A DNA stretch of 18,611 nucleotides, from NCBI GenBank assembly GCA_025356765.1, contig JANXRO010000080.1:1-18611 (forward strand), in the 5' to 3' direction. A program made the position numbers and the translations under genes. This document shows positions 1 to 8,191 of this stretch, one piece after another (positions within the stretch are counted from its first letter, which is position 1; every line of letters starts with the position of its first letter). Source of the stretch: Hyphomicrobiales bacterium. Its GTDB lineage: Bacteria; Pseudomonadota; Alphaproteobacteria; Rhizobiales; Aestuariivirgaceae. The notes beneath the pieces are model-generated. The model saw only the letters and a program-made list of their open reading frames with translations, did not search any database and was not told where the DNA came from.

Positions 1-1
1 C

Positions 2-751
2 GGCGAAGAAACGGCCATGCTGGAAAGCTTGGAAGGCAAGCGCGGCATGGTTCGCGCCAAGCCACCAATCCCAGCCCTTGAAGGCCTATTCGGCAAACCC
101 ACTGTGATCAACAACGTTCTGAGCTTTGCTGCTGTTCCCTATATTTTGGCCAAGGGTGGCGAAGCTTATAAGAATTTAGGCATGGGCCGTTCGCGCGGAA
201 CGCTGCCTTTTCAACTTGCTGGAAATATCAAACACGGCGGTTTGGTTGAAAAGGCATTTGGCATAACGCTCCGTACACTGATTAATGATTTCGGTGGCGG
301 CACATTTTCGGGAAAGCCTATTCGTGCTGTGCAAGTGGGTGGGCCACTGGGATCATATCTTACTGCCGAGCAACTTGACCTGCCGATGGATTATGAAACC
401 TTCGCGGCCAACGCGGCAATGGTGGGCCACGGCGGGTTGGTCGTATTTGACGAAAGTGTCAACATGGCAGCCCAAGCGCGCTTTGCTATGGAATTCTGCG
501 CTATTGAATCTTGCGGCAAGTGCACGCCCTGTCGGATTGGTTCAACACGCGGCACGGAAGTGATCGATAAAATTGTTGCGGGTGTTGACCCGCAGGCCAA
601 TGCAGATTTGCTTGAAGATTTGTGCACCACGATGACCGATGGCTCACTTTGCGCGATGGGGGGTCTCACCCCAATGCCGGTGATGAGCGCATTGAAAAAT
701 TTCCCTGAAGATTTTGGATTGCCCGCTTTTAACAAGCTTGCGGCGGAATAG
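2..751 (+). CDS. fdsB: NAD-dependent formate dehydrogenase beta subunit (NuoF-like), 5' truncated
   Basis: This is the C-terminal 249 residues of a NuoF-type flavoprotein; the reading frame is open from base 2, so the start lies outside the window. FdsB binds FMN and NAD+ and carries one 4Fe-4S cluster, passing electrons from the FdsA iron-sulfur chain to NAD+ in the cytoplasm. The first visible residues (GEETAMLESLEGKRG) are the conserved NuoF/HoxF FMN-domain motif. The cluster ligands are in ESCGKCTPCR (Cys codons at 512, 521, 530), with the fourth Cys at 650 in DGSLCAMGG. NuoF of complex I is the close alternative, but the gene sits 8 bases before fdsA and the downstream genes are fdhD and fdsD, which settles the assignment. 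fdsG would be expected immediately upstream. Confidence 0.95.
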   Translation, partial: GEETAMLESLEGKRGMVRAKPPIPALEGLFGKPTVINNVLSFAAVPYILAKGGEAYKNLGMGRSRGTLPFQLAGNIKHGGLVEKAFGITLRTLINDFGGGTFSGKPIRAVQVGGPLGSYLTAEQLDLPMDYETFAANAAMVGHGGLVVFDESVNMAAQARFAMEFCAIESCGKCTPCRIGSTRGTEVIDKIVAGVDPQANADLLEDLCTTMTDGSLCAMGGLTPMPVMSALKNFPEDFGLPAFNKLAAE

Positions 752-759
752 GATAGATC

Positions 760-3624
760 ATGTTAATCAAAGAAACCGATTTCGGCACGCCCATTTCTGA
801 AGCGACGAAAATGGTCACGCTGGAAATTGATGGCCATGAAATTTCTGTGCCCGAAGGCACATCCATCATGCGTGCCGCAATGGAGCTTGGCACCAAAATT
901 CCAAAACTCTGCGCCACGGACAGTCTCAAATCTTTCGGCTCTTGTCGTTTGTGTTTGGTAGAAGTTGAAGGCCGCAAGGGAACGCCCGCTTCCTGCACAA
1001 CGCCCGTTGCCGCAGGCATAAAAGTTAAAACCCAATCTGATCGCTTGGCCAATTTGCGCAAAGGTGTGATGGAACTTTATATTTCAGATCATCCGCTTGA
1101 TTGCCTCACCTGTGCCGCCAATGGCGATTGCGAATTGCAAGATATGGCGGGCGCTGTTGGTCTTCGTGATGTGCGTTATGGGTATGCTGGGGACAACCAC
1201 ATTTCGAAAACCCGCGAGGGCGGCGAAGAAAACTTTCTGTTCAAAGCCAAAGATGAATCCAACCCTTATTTTACCTTTGATCCGGCCAAGTGCATCGTCT
1301 GCTCGCGCTGCGTTCGGGCTTGCGAAGAGGTGCAGGGAACATTCGCACTCACAATCGATGGCCGGGGCTTTGCCAGCCACGTCTCTGCCGGAATGGATGA
1401 AGGTTTTATGAGTTCGGAGTGTGTGTCTTGCGGCGCTTGCGTTCAAGCCTGCCCCACCGCAACGCTTACTGAAAAAACTGTTATCGCCAAAGGCCAAGCC
1501 GAACATTCCGTTGTTACAACCTGCGCCTATTGCGGCGTTGGTTGTTCATTCAAAGCGGAGATGAAGGGCGATGATGTTGTGCGCATGGTGCCTTATAAAG
1601 ATGGCGGCGCCAATGAAGGACATTCATGCGTGAAGGGCCGTTTTGCTTGGGGCTATGCCACACACAAAGACCGCATCACCAAACCAATGATCCGTACACG
1701 GATTACTGATCCTTGGAAGGAAGTAAGCTGGGAAGAAGCAATTGCCGCCGCCGCAAAGGGCTTGAAGGACATTCAAGCCAAACATGGCCGCAATTCAATC
1801 GGTGGCATCACTTCATCACGCTGCACCAATGAAGAGGTTTTCGTTGTTCAAAAAATGATCCGCGCAGCATTTCATAATAACAACACAGATACATGCGCGC
1901 GCGTTTGCCATTCGCCAACAGGTTATGGCCTTTCAAAAACCTTCGGCACATCTGCCGGAACGCAAGATTTCAAATCTGTGTCTAAGGCAGATGTGATTAT
2001 GGTGATTGGTGCCAACCCTACGGATGGCCACCCGGTTTTTGCATCGCGCATGAAAAAGCGTTTGCGTTCTGGCGCAAAGCTGATCGTGATTGATCCACGC
2101 CGCACTGACGTTGTTCGCTCGCCCCACGTTGAAGCCCAACATCATTTGCAATTGCGGCCCGGCACCAATGTGGCTGTGATCAACGCCATGGCGCATGTTA
2201 TTTTGACTGAAGGTTTGGAGAACAAAACTTTCATCGCTGAACGATGTGATACGGCAGAATTTTTGCGCTGGACGAATTTTATCAAAGACCCGATGAATTC
2301 ACCGGAAGTTTTGGAAACTGAAACGCAAGTGCCGGCAGCAGAAGTTCGCGCTGCCGCACGCCTATTTGCAACGGGCGGCAATGCGGCCATCTATTATGGT
2401 TTGGGTGTGACTGAACACAGCCAAGGTTCAACCATGGTGATGGGCATGGCGAATTTGGCGATGTTGACCGGAAACATTGGCCGCGAAGGCGTTGGCATCA
2501 ACCCGTTGCGCGGGCAAAATAATTTTCAAGGTTCATGCGACATGGGATCCTTCCCGCATGAACTTCCGGGCTATCGCCATGTGTCTGATACAACCGTTCG
2601 TGATATTTTTGAAAAAGCCTGGAATGTTCAACTTGATCCTGAACCCGGGCTTCGGATTCCCAATATGTTCAACGCCGCGATAGAAGGCACATTCAAAGGC
2701 ATGTTCATTCAGGGCGAAGACATTGCGCAATCTGATCCAAATTTGAAACACGTGACTGCTGCTTTAGAAAATATGGATATGATTATCGTGCAAGATTTGT
2801 TCTTGAATGAAACCGCCGTTTTTGCCCATGTGTTTTTGCCGGGCACTTCGTTCTTGGAAAAAGATGGAACATTCACGAACGCCGAACGCCGTATCAATCG
2901 CGTGCGCCAAGTTAAAGCGCCTTTGCAAGGCAAACAAGAATGGCAAGTGGTGAGCGAGCTGGCCCAAGCCATGGGTTATCCGATGAAGTATAGTCACGCT
3001 TCTGAAATTATGGATGAGATTGCTTCGGTTACACCAACGTTCACGGGCGTGTCTTTCAAGCGGCTTGACGAAGTGGGCTCGCTGCAATGGCCTTGCAATG
3101 CGGGCGCACCTGATGGAACGCCGATTATGCACGTTGGAAAATTTGTGCGCGGCAGCGGCCGATTTATGATTACTGAATATGTGCCAACGCCAGAACGCGC
3201 TAATCGCGATTTCCCATTGATTTTAACGACAGGCAGAATTCTGTCGCAGTATAATGTGGGCGCGCAAACACGGCGCACCGAAAATTCGCAATGGCATGGC
3301 GAAGATGTTTTGGAAATCCACCCGCATGACGCAGAATTGCGCGGCATTAAAGAGGGTGCAATGGTTTCGCTCACCAGTCGCATTGGTGGAACAACATTGC
3401 GCGCCAAGATCACAGAACGCATGCCGCAGGGGGTTATTTATACAACCTTCCATCATCCGGTTTCAGGTGCCAATGTGATCACCACTGAATATTCAGATTG
3501 GGCCACCAACTGCCCTGAATATAAAGTGACGGCCTGCCAGGTGATGCCATCAAACCAGCCTTCTGATTGGCAAAAAGATTGGGAAACCCGCGAGCAAGAA
3601 AACAAACGCGTGGCGGCGGAGTGA
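760..3624 (+). CDS. fdsA: NAD-dependent formate dehydrogenase alpha subunit (Mo-bis-MGD catalytic subunit)
   Basis: Catalytic subunit that oxidises formate to CO2 at a molybdenum-bis-MGD centre. The 954 residues match the usual length. The N-terminal 2Fe-2S domain has C51, C62, C65, C79. A His-Cys 4Fe-4S site follows (H111, C115, C118, C124), then two ferredoxin-type clusters (C178/181/184/188 with C221/224/227/231) and the Mo-domain cluster (C255, C258, C262, C290). The Mo ligand is Cys383 followed by His384 in CARVCHSPT, so this is a cysteine enzyme, not a selenoenzyme. The rest is the molybdopterin oxidoreductase fold with a C-terminal dinucleotide-binding domain (from about residue 820, FPLILTTGRI). 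ATG at 760 is preceded by ATAGGAT, and the N-terminus resembles FdsA of other alphaproteobacteria. All metal ligands are intact. It lies 8 bases after fdsB and overlaps fdhD by 4 bases. Confidence 0.97.
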   Translation: MLIKETDFGTPISEATKMVTLEIDGHEISVPEGTSIMRAAMELGTKIPKLCATDSLKSFGSCRLCLVEVEGRKGTPASCTTPVAAGIKVKTQSDRLANLRKGVMELYISDHPLDCLTCAANGDCELQDMAGAVGLRDVRYGYAGDNHISKTREGGEENFLFKAKDESNPYFTFDPAKCIVCSRCVRACEEVQGTFALTIDGRGFASHVSAGMDEGFMSSECVSCGACVQACPTATLTEKTVIAKGQAEHSVVTTCAYCGVGCSFKAEMKGDDVVRMVPYKDGGANEGHSCVKGRFAWGYATHKDRITKPMIRTRITDPWKEVSWEEAIAAAAKGLKDIQAKHGRNSIGGITSSRCTNEEVFVVQKMIRAAFHNNNTDTCARVCHSPTGYGLSKTFGTSAGTQDFKSVSKADVIMVIGANPTDGHPVFASRMKKRLRSGAKLIVIDPRRTDVVRSPHVEAQHHLQLRPGTNVAVINAMAHVILTEGLENKTFIAERCDTAEFLRWTNFIKDPMNSPEVLETETQVPAAEVRAAARLFATGGNAAIYYGLGVTEHSQGSTMVMGMANLAMLTGNIGREGVGINPLRGQNNFQGSCDMGSFPHELPGYRHVSDTTVRDIFEKAWNVQLDPEPGLRIPNMFNAAIEGTFKGMFIQGEDIAQSDPNLKHVTAALENMDMIIVQDLFLNETAVFAHVFLPGTSFLEKDGTFTNAERRINRVRQVKAPLQGKQEWQVVSELAQAMGYPMKYSHASEIMDEIASVTPTFTGVSFKRLDEVGSLQWPCNAGAPDGTPIMHVGKFVRGSGRFMITEYVPTPERANRDFPLILTTGRILSQYNVGAQTRRTENSQWHGEDVLEIHPHDAELRGIKEGAMVSLTSRIGGTTLRAKITERMPQGVIYTTFHHPVSGANVITTEYSDWATNCPEYKVTACQVMPSNQPSDWQKDWETREQENKRVAAE
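3612..3623 (+). promoter_or_regulatory. Purine-rich RBS and GTG start of fdhD overlapping the fdsA stop
   Basis: GGCGGCGGA directly precedes GTG, and the GTGA tetranucleotide joins the fdhD start (3621-3623) to the fdsA stop (3622-3624). This overlap decides the start in favour of GTG over the ATG at 3567. The spacing between the GG runs and the GTG is short, so ribosome re-initiation after fdsA may matter more than Shine-Dalgarno strength. Confidence 0.55.
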
Positions 3625-4388
3625 ACGGCAACTCAGTTTCTGCTTCAGGCACATTGAATGGCAAGCCCACAACTTGGGCTTTGCCTGAAGAAGTGCCTGT
3701 TGCCATTTTGTTGAATTCTGAATCTTATGCGGTGATGATGGCAACGCCCGCAGATTTAGAAGATTTTGCTTTGGGGTTTGTTGTGTCTGAAGGATTGGTG
3801 GCACATTCATCGCACGTAAAAAATGTGTTGGTGTTGCAACAACCTGAAGGTTTAAGTGTTGATGTGGCGGTGGACGAGAATAAATTGCTCCGTGGACAGA
3901 TGATTTCGCGTTCGCTTGAGGGACGTGTTGGTTGTGGCTTGTGCGGCATTCAAGAATTAGAAAATGCTGTGCGCATGCCAACTGACAAAGTGAAGGCTGT
4001 TGCATTTTCTCCCCTTGCAATTGCCAAGGCCTACCAAGCCCTGCCAAATTTTCAACCGATGAATTCGTTAAACAAAACAGTCCATGCCGCTGCGTGGTGT
4101 TCTGTACACGGAGTAATTCACTTGGCGCGCGAAGACGTGGGTCGCCATAATGCATTAGATAAGTTAATTGGTGCGATGGCGCGGGCGTCCATCACGCCAG
4201 AACAAGGTTTTGTTCTTATGTCTTCGCGCTGTTCGTTTGAGTTGGTGCAAAAATCGGCGCGCGTTGGCATTGGTGCTCTGGCCACAATTTCTGCGCCCAC
4301 GGCATTGGCCTTAAAACTGGCCCAACAGGCGGGGCTTCAATTGGCGGCGCTTTCAAAAGATGGAGTGATGATTTTCGATGAAAAATGA
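3621..4388 (+). CDS. fdhD: Formate dehydrogenase accessory sulfurtransferase FdhD (FdsC)
   Basis: FdhD takes sulfur from a cysteine desulfurase and delivers it to the bis-MGD cofactor before insertion into FdsA; without it formate dehydrogenase is inactive. The family signature ATPADLEDFALGFVVSEGL is at residues 41-59 and the sulfur-carrying CxxC is C105/C108 in RVGCGLCGIQ. An in-frame ATG lies at 3567, but I chose the GTG at 3621. It forms a GTGA overlap with the fdsA stop, follows a GGCGGCGGA purine-rich stretch, and gives a 255-residue protein. The ATG at 3567 would need 58 bases of overlap and add 18 residues not expected in the family. In fds operons this gene is also called fdsC. Translation is probably coupled to fdsA. 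Confidence 0.95.
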   Translation: MNGNSVSASGTLNGKPTTWALPEEVPVAILLNSESYAVMMATPADLEDFALGFVVSEGLVAHSSHVKNVLVLQQPEGLSVDVAVDENKLLRGQMISRSLEGRVGCGLCGIQELENAVRMPTDKVKAVAFSPLAIAKAYQALPNFQPMNSLNKTVHAAAWCSVHGVIHLAREDVGRHNALDKLIGAMARASITPEQGFVLMSSRCSFELVQKSARVGIGALATISAPTALALKLAQQAGLQLAALSKDGVMIFDEK

Positions 4389-4662
4389 TGATATGGTCCG
4401 TATGGTCAATCAGATCGGCACGTTTTTTAAAAACTACGGTCCTGTAGAAGGCACCAAAGAAATTGCAGCCCACATCAACAGTTTTTGGGAACCGCGCATG
4501 CGCAACCAGCTTCTCGACTATGTGGCAACAGGGGGCAAAGATATGAGCGATGTTGTTCTTGCGGCCATGCCTTTGGTGAGAAGGCCGGGAACGAATACAC
4601 CTGAGTTGCATGAGGCGATTGACGATAAAACCGGTCTTCCGAAAGAAGCCAAGGAAGCATAG
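4378..4662 (+). CDS. fdsD: NAD-dependent formate dehydrogenase delta subunit
   Basis: Small 94-residue subunit found only with fds-type formate dehydrogenases. The recognisable core is residues 3-70: DDMVRMVNQIGTFF, then IAAHINSFWEPRMRNQLL, then LAAMPLVRRP. FdsD has no cofactor motif; in related enzymes it is associated with the holoenzyme and its assembly. The ATG at 4378 overlaps the end of fdhD by 11 bases, so translation is probably coupled. It is the last gene of the run; the next gene downstream is convergent. The gap (4663-4702) contains no clear stem-loop terminator, only a short threefold GCGTC repeat. Confidence 0.93.
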   Translation: MKNDDMVRMVNQIGTFFKNYGPVEGTKEIAAHINSFWEPRMRNQLLDYVATGGKDMSDVVLAAMPLVRRPGTNTPELHEAIDDKTGLPKEAKEA

Positions 4663-4669
4663 GTTTTAG

Positions 4670-4686
4670 GCGTCGCGTCGCGTCGC
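4670..4686. repeat. Micro-tandem repeat, three GCGTC units
   Basis: GCGTC is repeated three times head to tail in the 40-base gap between the convergent fdsD and YcgN-family genes. It does not form a stem-loop and has no T-run, so I do not call it a terminator. It may be chance. Confidence 0.5.
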
Positions 4687-4702
4687 ATCCCACTCAATAA
4701 AA

Positions 4703-5164
4703 TCAGGGTTTCACTTTACGTTTGGCTTTGGGCAATTTCCACATATGGTTGATCAACTCATCCACTGAAATGCCAACCTCGCTATAGGCTTCGCCTTCAA
4801 CGCTGATGCCAGCATCGCGCACGGTTTGTTGGGTGCCCGAAACGAGCGGGTGCCACCAGCTTAGGCCCCTGCCCTCATCCAATTTACGATAGGCGCAAGA
4901 TTCTGGAAGCCAACCCAAGTCTGCAACCATTTTGGGAGTGAGCGTCACACAATCAGGAACTTTGGTGGCGCGGTTGGGATAATCTGTGCAGCGACAGGAT
5001 TTCACATCCAGCAATTTGCAGGCCGCCCGTGTATAGATAAAGCGGCCGGTTTCTTCCTCTTCCAATTTGTTAAGGCAGCAACGGCCACAGCCATCACACA
5101 GGCTTTCCCATTCTTCACGGGTCATTTCGCTTAGAGTTTTTTCTTGCCAGAAGGGTTTGTCCAT
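4703..5164 (-). CDS. YcgN/UPF0260 family cysteine-cluster protein
   Basis: 153-residue cytoplasmic protein of the YcgN (UPF0260) family, related to the zinc- or iron-binding CxxCxxxCC cluster proteins. Cysteines are conserved in pattern: LCDGCGRCC (residues 22-30), then CKLLDVKSCRCTDYPNR, then VPDC and ESCAYR. The tryptophan-rich GLSWWHPLVSG is also typical. The spacing suggests metal or Fe-S binding, but the biochemical role of the family is not established. The ATG at 5164 starts MDKPFWQEKTLSEMTREEWE, the usual N-terminus. It is transcribed away from the PBP gene, so 5165-5279 should hold both promoters; I see no convincing consensus hexamers there. Confidence 0.9.
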   Translation of the reverse strand: MDKPFWQEKTLSEMTREEWESLCDGCGRCCLNKLEEEETGRFIYTRAACKLLDVKSCRCTDYPNRATKVPDCVTLTPKMVADLGWLPESCAYRKLDEGRGLSWWHPLVSGTQQTVRDAGISVEGEAYSEVGISVDELINHMWKLPKAKRKVKP

Positions 5165-5275
5165 TTCTGAACGACTAGCGCAAACCCACGCAGCAGATCA
5201 AGTGTTTGCCATAATTTTCGCTGGTTTTCAGTTCATCTTGCACCTTTGCAACATCCGCGTTAAGCGCTTGGTGAC

Positions 5276-5288
5276 GGAGATGAGTTTG
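5276..5288 (+). promoter_or_regulatory. RBS with ambiguous start choice for the PBP gene
   Basis: GGAG at 5276-5279 abuts the ATG at 5280 with no spacer, which is poor for initiation. It is six bases from the in-frame TTG at 5286, which is ideal. The protein starts MSLSKLPTRN from ATG or at the third residue from TTG. Only two residues differ, so the annotation is hardly affected. Confidence 0.4.
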
Positions 5289-7565
5289 AGCAAGCTGCCC
5301 ACCCGCAATATATTTTATCGCGCTATTTGGACTGGCGATTCTTTCGTCAGCAGCGGGCTGTTTGAAATTTGGGCAGGCTTGAAAAATTTTCATTCGGCCT
5401 ATTCGTCTTGGCTTTATCGGTGGTTCAGGCTTTCGGGGCCAAAGCGATTTTTAATCGATATTCTGGATGATTGTTTCACCTTCGGTGTGGTCATTGCTTT
5501 TGCGCTTTTGGCTTTTGCCTTGCCGCCATTTTCAGGCACGGGCGATATTTGGAACCGGGGCCGCGAATATGCCATCACCTTCACTGATCAAGATGGCAAG
5601 GTGATCGGTCGTCGCGGCATCAGACAAGATGATGCCATTCCGCTGGCTGATATTCCGCCCGTAATGATCAAGGCCGCGCTGGCCACGGAAGATGCAAGAT
5701 TTTACGATCATTTCGGCGTGGATCTGATCGGCACATTCAGGGCCATGATTCGCAATGCCCGGGCCAATGGCGCAAAACAGGGCGGGTCTTCCATCACGCA
5801 ACAGGTGGCAAAGAATTTGTTTTTGTCACCAGAAAAAACCTTGCAGCGCAAAGTGCATGAAGCCTTTTTGGCCTTGTGGATTGAAGCGCGGCTTTCAAAA
5901 AATGAAATTCTGAAACTCTATTTGGATCGCAGTTATATGGGCGGCGGCACTTATGGTGTTGAGGCTGCGTCACAGTTTTATTTTGGAAAATCAGTGCGTG
6001 ATATTGGTTTGCCAGAAGCTGCAATTTTGGCGGGGCTTTTTAAAGCGCCCACGCAATATGCGCCGCATGCCAATCCGGAAGCATCAAAGGCACGGGCCAA
6101 TGTTGTGCTTTATCGCATGCTCGACGCAGGCTTCATCAACCAAGGTGAATTGTTGCAAGCCCAGCGCCAGCCCGCAACGATTGTCAAACAAAGCATCACG
6201 GCAAGCCCCAATTGGTTTTTAGATTGGGCCTATCAAGACACTTTAGATGTGATGGACAGGCAGGGCCTGAAAAATGATTATGTGGTGGAAGTAAAAACCA
6301 CCATCAACACCAAACTGCAAGACGCCAGCCAAGCCATCATCAATGATGTCGTTGATAACCAAGGTTCAGAATTAAATTTCAACCAAGCCTCTGCGATTAC
6401 GATGACACCCGAAGGTGCTGTGCGTTCAATTGTCGGCGGGCGCAATTATGAAGACAGCCAATTCAACCGCGTGGTTTCAGCTAAGCGGCAGGTGGGTTCA
6501 TCTTTCAAGCCGTTTGTTTATTTAACAGCGCTTGAACACGGCTATACACGCGACACCAAGGTTCAAGACAGTGAAGCCTGCGTGGGCAATTGGTGTGTGC
6601 ATAATTACAATGCGGAATCTTTCGGCACTGTTCCATTGTGGTTGGCGTTAACCCATTCCATCAACACCGTTGCTGTGAAACTGATGGTGGATGTGGGCCG
6701 GAAAAATGTTGAAGCCACGGCGCACCGTGTGGGCCTGACTGGCGATATTGACCCCTATCCAACAATGGCCATTGGCACCAGTTCGCTGACCCTGTTAGAT
6801 ATGGCCACGGGCTATGCCACCTTTGCTGCGGGTGGAAAACTGGCGCACCCTTACGCCGTTCTCGAAATTCGAAAACCCAATGGTGAATTGCTGTACAGTC
6901 ATGCCGCCAATGAAAAAGACGCAGAACAAGTTGATCCCTATGACAAAGTGGCTGAGCTGAATTCAATGATGCACGATGTTGTGATGCAAGGCACGGCCAC
7001 GCGAGCGCAATTGGGCTATGCACCCGTGGCTGGCAAAACCGGAACGAACGCCAATTTCCGCGATGCTTGGTTTTTGGGCTTCACTGCCCACAATGTCACA
7101 GGCGTGTGGGTAGGCAATGACGACAACACGCCCATGAATAGCAGCAGGGAAAAGGCGGTCACCGGTGGGCGCGTTCCCGCCCCTGCATGGAAACGCATTA
7201 TGGATGTGGCTGAATTTGGCCTGAAGCCAGAAGGCTTGCCCGGCGTTCCGATGAATGAAACCTATACTCCACCGCTCACAAAAAGTGATGACCCAGCCCT
7301 GGTTGGCGCTGCCATGCCTTTGCCGGCAACACCTTCACCCGATGAAGTTGCTGCGGTATCGCCTGATGTCCCTGTTGACGCTGACCATGAGGCCACCAAC
7401 GTTCTCAATGGCATGATGGATTTATTTCAGGGAACCGGCGATGATGCTGCGGCAGCGCCAGCACATTATGCGCCCAAGAAAAAGCATTTCGTTTTGCCAA
7501 AGCCGCATGTGGTGCAAAAGAAAAAATCTCTGTTTGATTTGATTTTTGGCCCACGTGGAAACTAG
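5280..7565 (+). CDS. Class A penicillin-binding protein (PBP1a-type transglycosylase/transpeptidase)
   Basis: Bifunctional inner-membrane enzyme that polymerises lipid II into glycan strands and cross-links peptides in the periplasm. From ATG 5280 it has 761 residues: a short cytoplasmic segment, a membrane helix at about 66-84, the GT51 glycosyltransferase domain (catalytic Glu137 in ATEDARFYDHFG, then GGSSITQQVAKN and the KNEILKLYLD stretch), and the transpeptidase domain with SxxK at S407-K410 (SSFK), SIN at 460-462 and KTG at 586-588. The tail is Pro/Ala-rich and ends in a basic KKK...KKKSLFDLIFGPRGN segment. The frame is open upstream to 5067, but that extension is antisense to the YcgN-family gene and does not look like protein. 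An alternative start is TTG 5286, which has the better Shine-Dalgarno spacing. Confidence 0.94.
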   Translation: MSLSKLPTRNIFYRAIWTGDSFVSSGLFEIWAGLKNFHSAYSSWLYRWFRLSGPKRFLIDILDDCFTFGVVIAFALLAFALPPFSGTGDIWNRGREYAITFTDQDGKVIGRRGIRQDDAIPLADIPPVMIKAALATEDARFYDHFGVDLIGTFRAMIRNARANGAKQGGSSITQQVAKNLFLSPEKTLQRKVHEAFLALWIEARLSKNEILKLYLDRSYMGGGTYGVEAASQFYFGKSVRDIGLPEAAILAGLFKAPTQYAPHANPEASKARANVVLYRMLDAGFINQGELLQAQRQPATIVKQSITASPNWFLDWAYQDTLDVMDRQGLKNDYVVEVKTTINTKLQDASQAIINDVVDNQGSELNFNQASAITMTPEGAVRSIVGGRNYEDSQFNRVVSAKRQVGSSFKPFVYLTALEHGYTRDTKVQDSEACVGNWCVHNYNAESFGTVPLWLALTHSINTVAVKLMVDVGRKNVEATAHRVGLTGDIDPYPTMAIGTSSLTLLDMATGYATFAAGGKLAHPYAVLEIRKPNGELLYSHAANEKDAEQVDPYDKVAELNSMMHDVVMQGTATRAQLGYAPVAGKTGTNANFRDAWFLGFTAHNVTGVWVGNDDNTPMNSSREKAVTGGRVPAPAWKRIMDVAEFGLKPEGLPGVPMNETYTPPLTKSDDPALVGAAMPLPATPSPDEVAAVSPDVPVDADHEATNVLNGMMDLFQGTGDDAAAAPAHYAPKKKHFVLPKPHVVQKKKSLFDLIFGPRGN

Positions 7566-7645
7566 AAGTTTGGGAACGAGAATTCGATGTCGCTTTTTAT
7601 GATTCTGTTTTAAACGAAAGCCCATCGGGGAATATCTGGCGCATC

Positions 7646-8191
7646 ATGGGAATATCACTGGGTTCAACGCTGTTGGTTTTGGGGGTTGTGGTGGGCTATA
7701 TCAGCGCGCAACAGTCATTAGACCGTGCAGGGCTAAAGCCAGTGGCCGGAGAACCTCAATGGCAGCAAGCGGTTGCCAGCCCAAAAGACCCTTATGTGAT
7801 TTATTCAATCGGCCATTTTATTGCTGATGGATTTTTGCCGCCACCCACATCTGCCCAAGTTTATGTTCGCAAAGTTGATGATGACGGCAACAGCCTGCGC
7901 AATGATTGCACATATACTCTGTTGGGTGCTGCACCGCAGGCACGCTGGTGGGCTTTGAAAATTGGCAGTGCTGCGCCAAATCTTGCGATGTTGAGCGCGC
8001 GCGACGCAATTTTGTCAGGCACTGACCAATTAGAAATCGGCATTGCTAAACATCAAACACCTGGCAATTGGTTGGCCATGCCACAGGCGGGCGCCATTGA
8101 ACTTTCATTGGTGATGAATGAACCCTATGCCTTGGCAAAAAATGCAAAACCATTGCCCTTGCCCGCGCTCAAAAAAATTGAGTGTGAATGA
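7646..8191 (+). CDS. DUF1214 family membrane-anchored protein
   Basis: 181 residues with an N-terminal membrane helix (about residues 5-21, GSTLLVLGVVVGYISAQ) followed by a periplasmic domain. The domain resembles the DUF1214 family: DPYVIYSIGHF at 49-59, then DDDGNSLRNDCTYTL and GNWLAMP near the C-terminus. In larger proteins DUF1214 is the C-terminal partner of DUF1254; here it is a separate gene. ATG 7646 is the first possible start. The frame is open back to 7538 without any ATG, GTG or TTG. GGGGAA at 7627-7632 is a distant, weak Shine-Dalgarno. The stop overlaps the next gene by ATGA, so the two proteins are probably made together. Function unknown. Confidence 0.78.
   Translation: MGISLGSTLLVLGVVVGYISAQQSLDRAGLKPVAGEPQWQQAVASPKDPYVIYSIGHFIADGFLPPPTSAQVYVRKVDDDGNSLRNDCTYTLLGAAPQARWWALKIGSAAPNLAMLSARDAILSGTDQLEIGIAKHQTPGNWLAMPQAGAIELSLVMNEPYALAKNAKPLPLPALKKIECE

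Noticed and set aside
1891..1911. Possible selenocysteine at the FdsA active site
   Set aside because: The active-site codon at 1906 is TGC (Cys383), not TGA, so no recoding is needed.
3550..4155. A 201-residue open frame on the minus strand opposite fdhD
   Set aside because: It lies entirely opposite clearly coding fdsA/fdhD sequence, has no recognisable domain and has Gln/His/Leu-rich content typical of antisense reading.
4670..4686. GCGTC triplet repeat as a terminator or attachment site
   Set aside because: It cannot fold into a stem-loop, no T-run follows, and no mobile gene is nearby.
5067..5279. Upstream extension of the PBP reading frame by 71 residues
   Set aside because: It is antisense to the YcgN-family gene, has no family similarity or plausible ribosome site, and the PBP N-terminus from 5280 already has the expected cytoplasmic segment and membrane helix.
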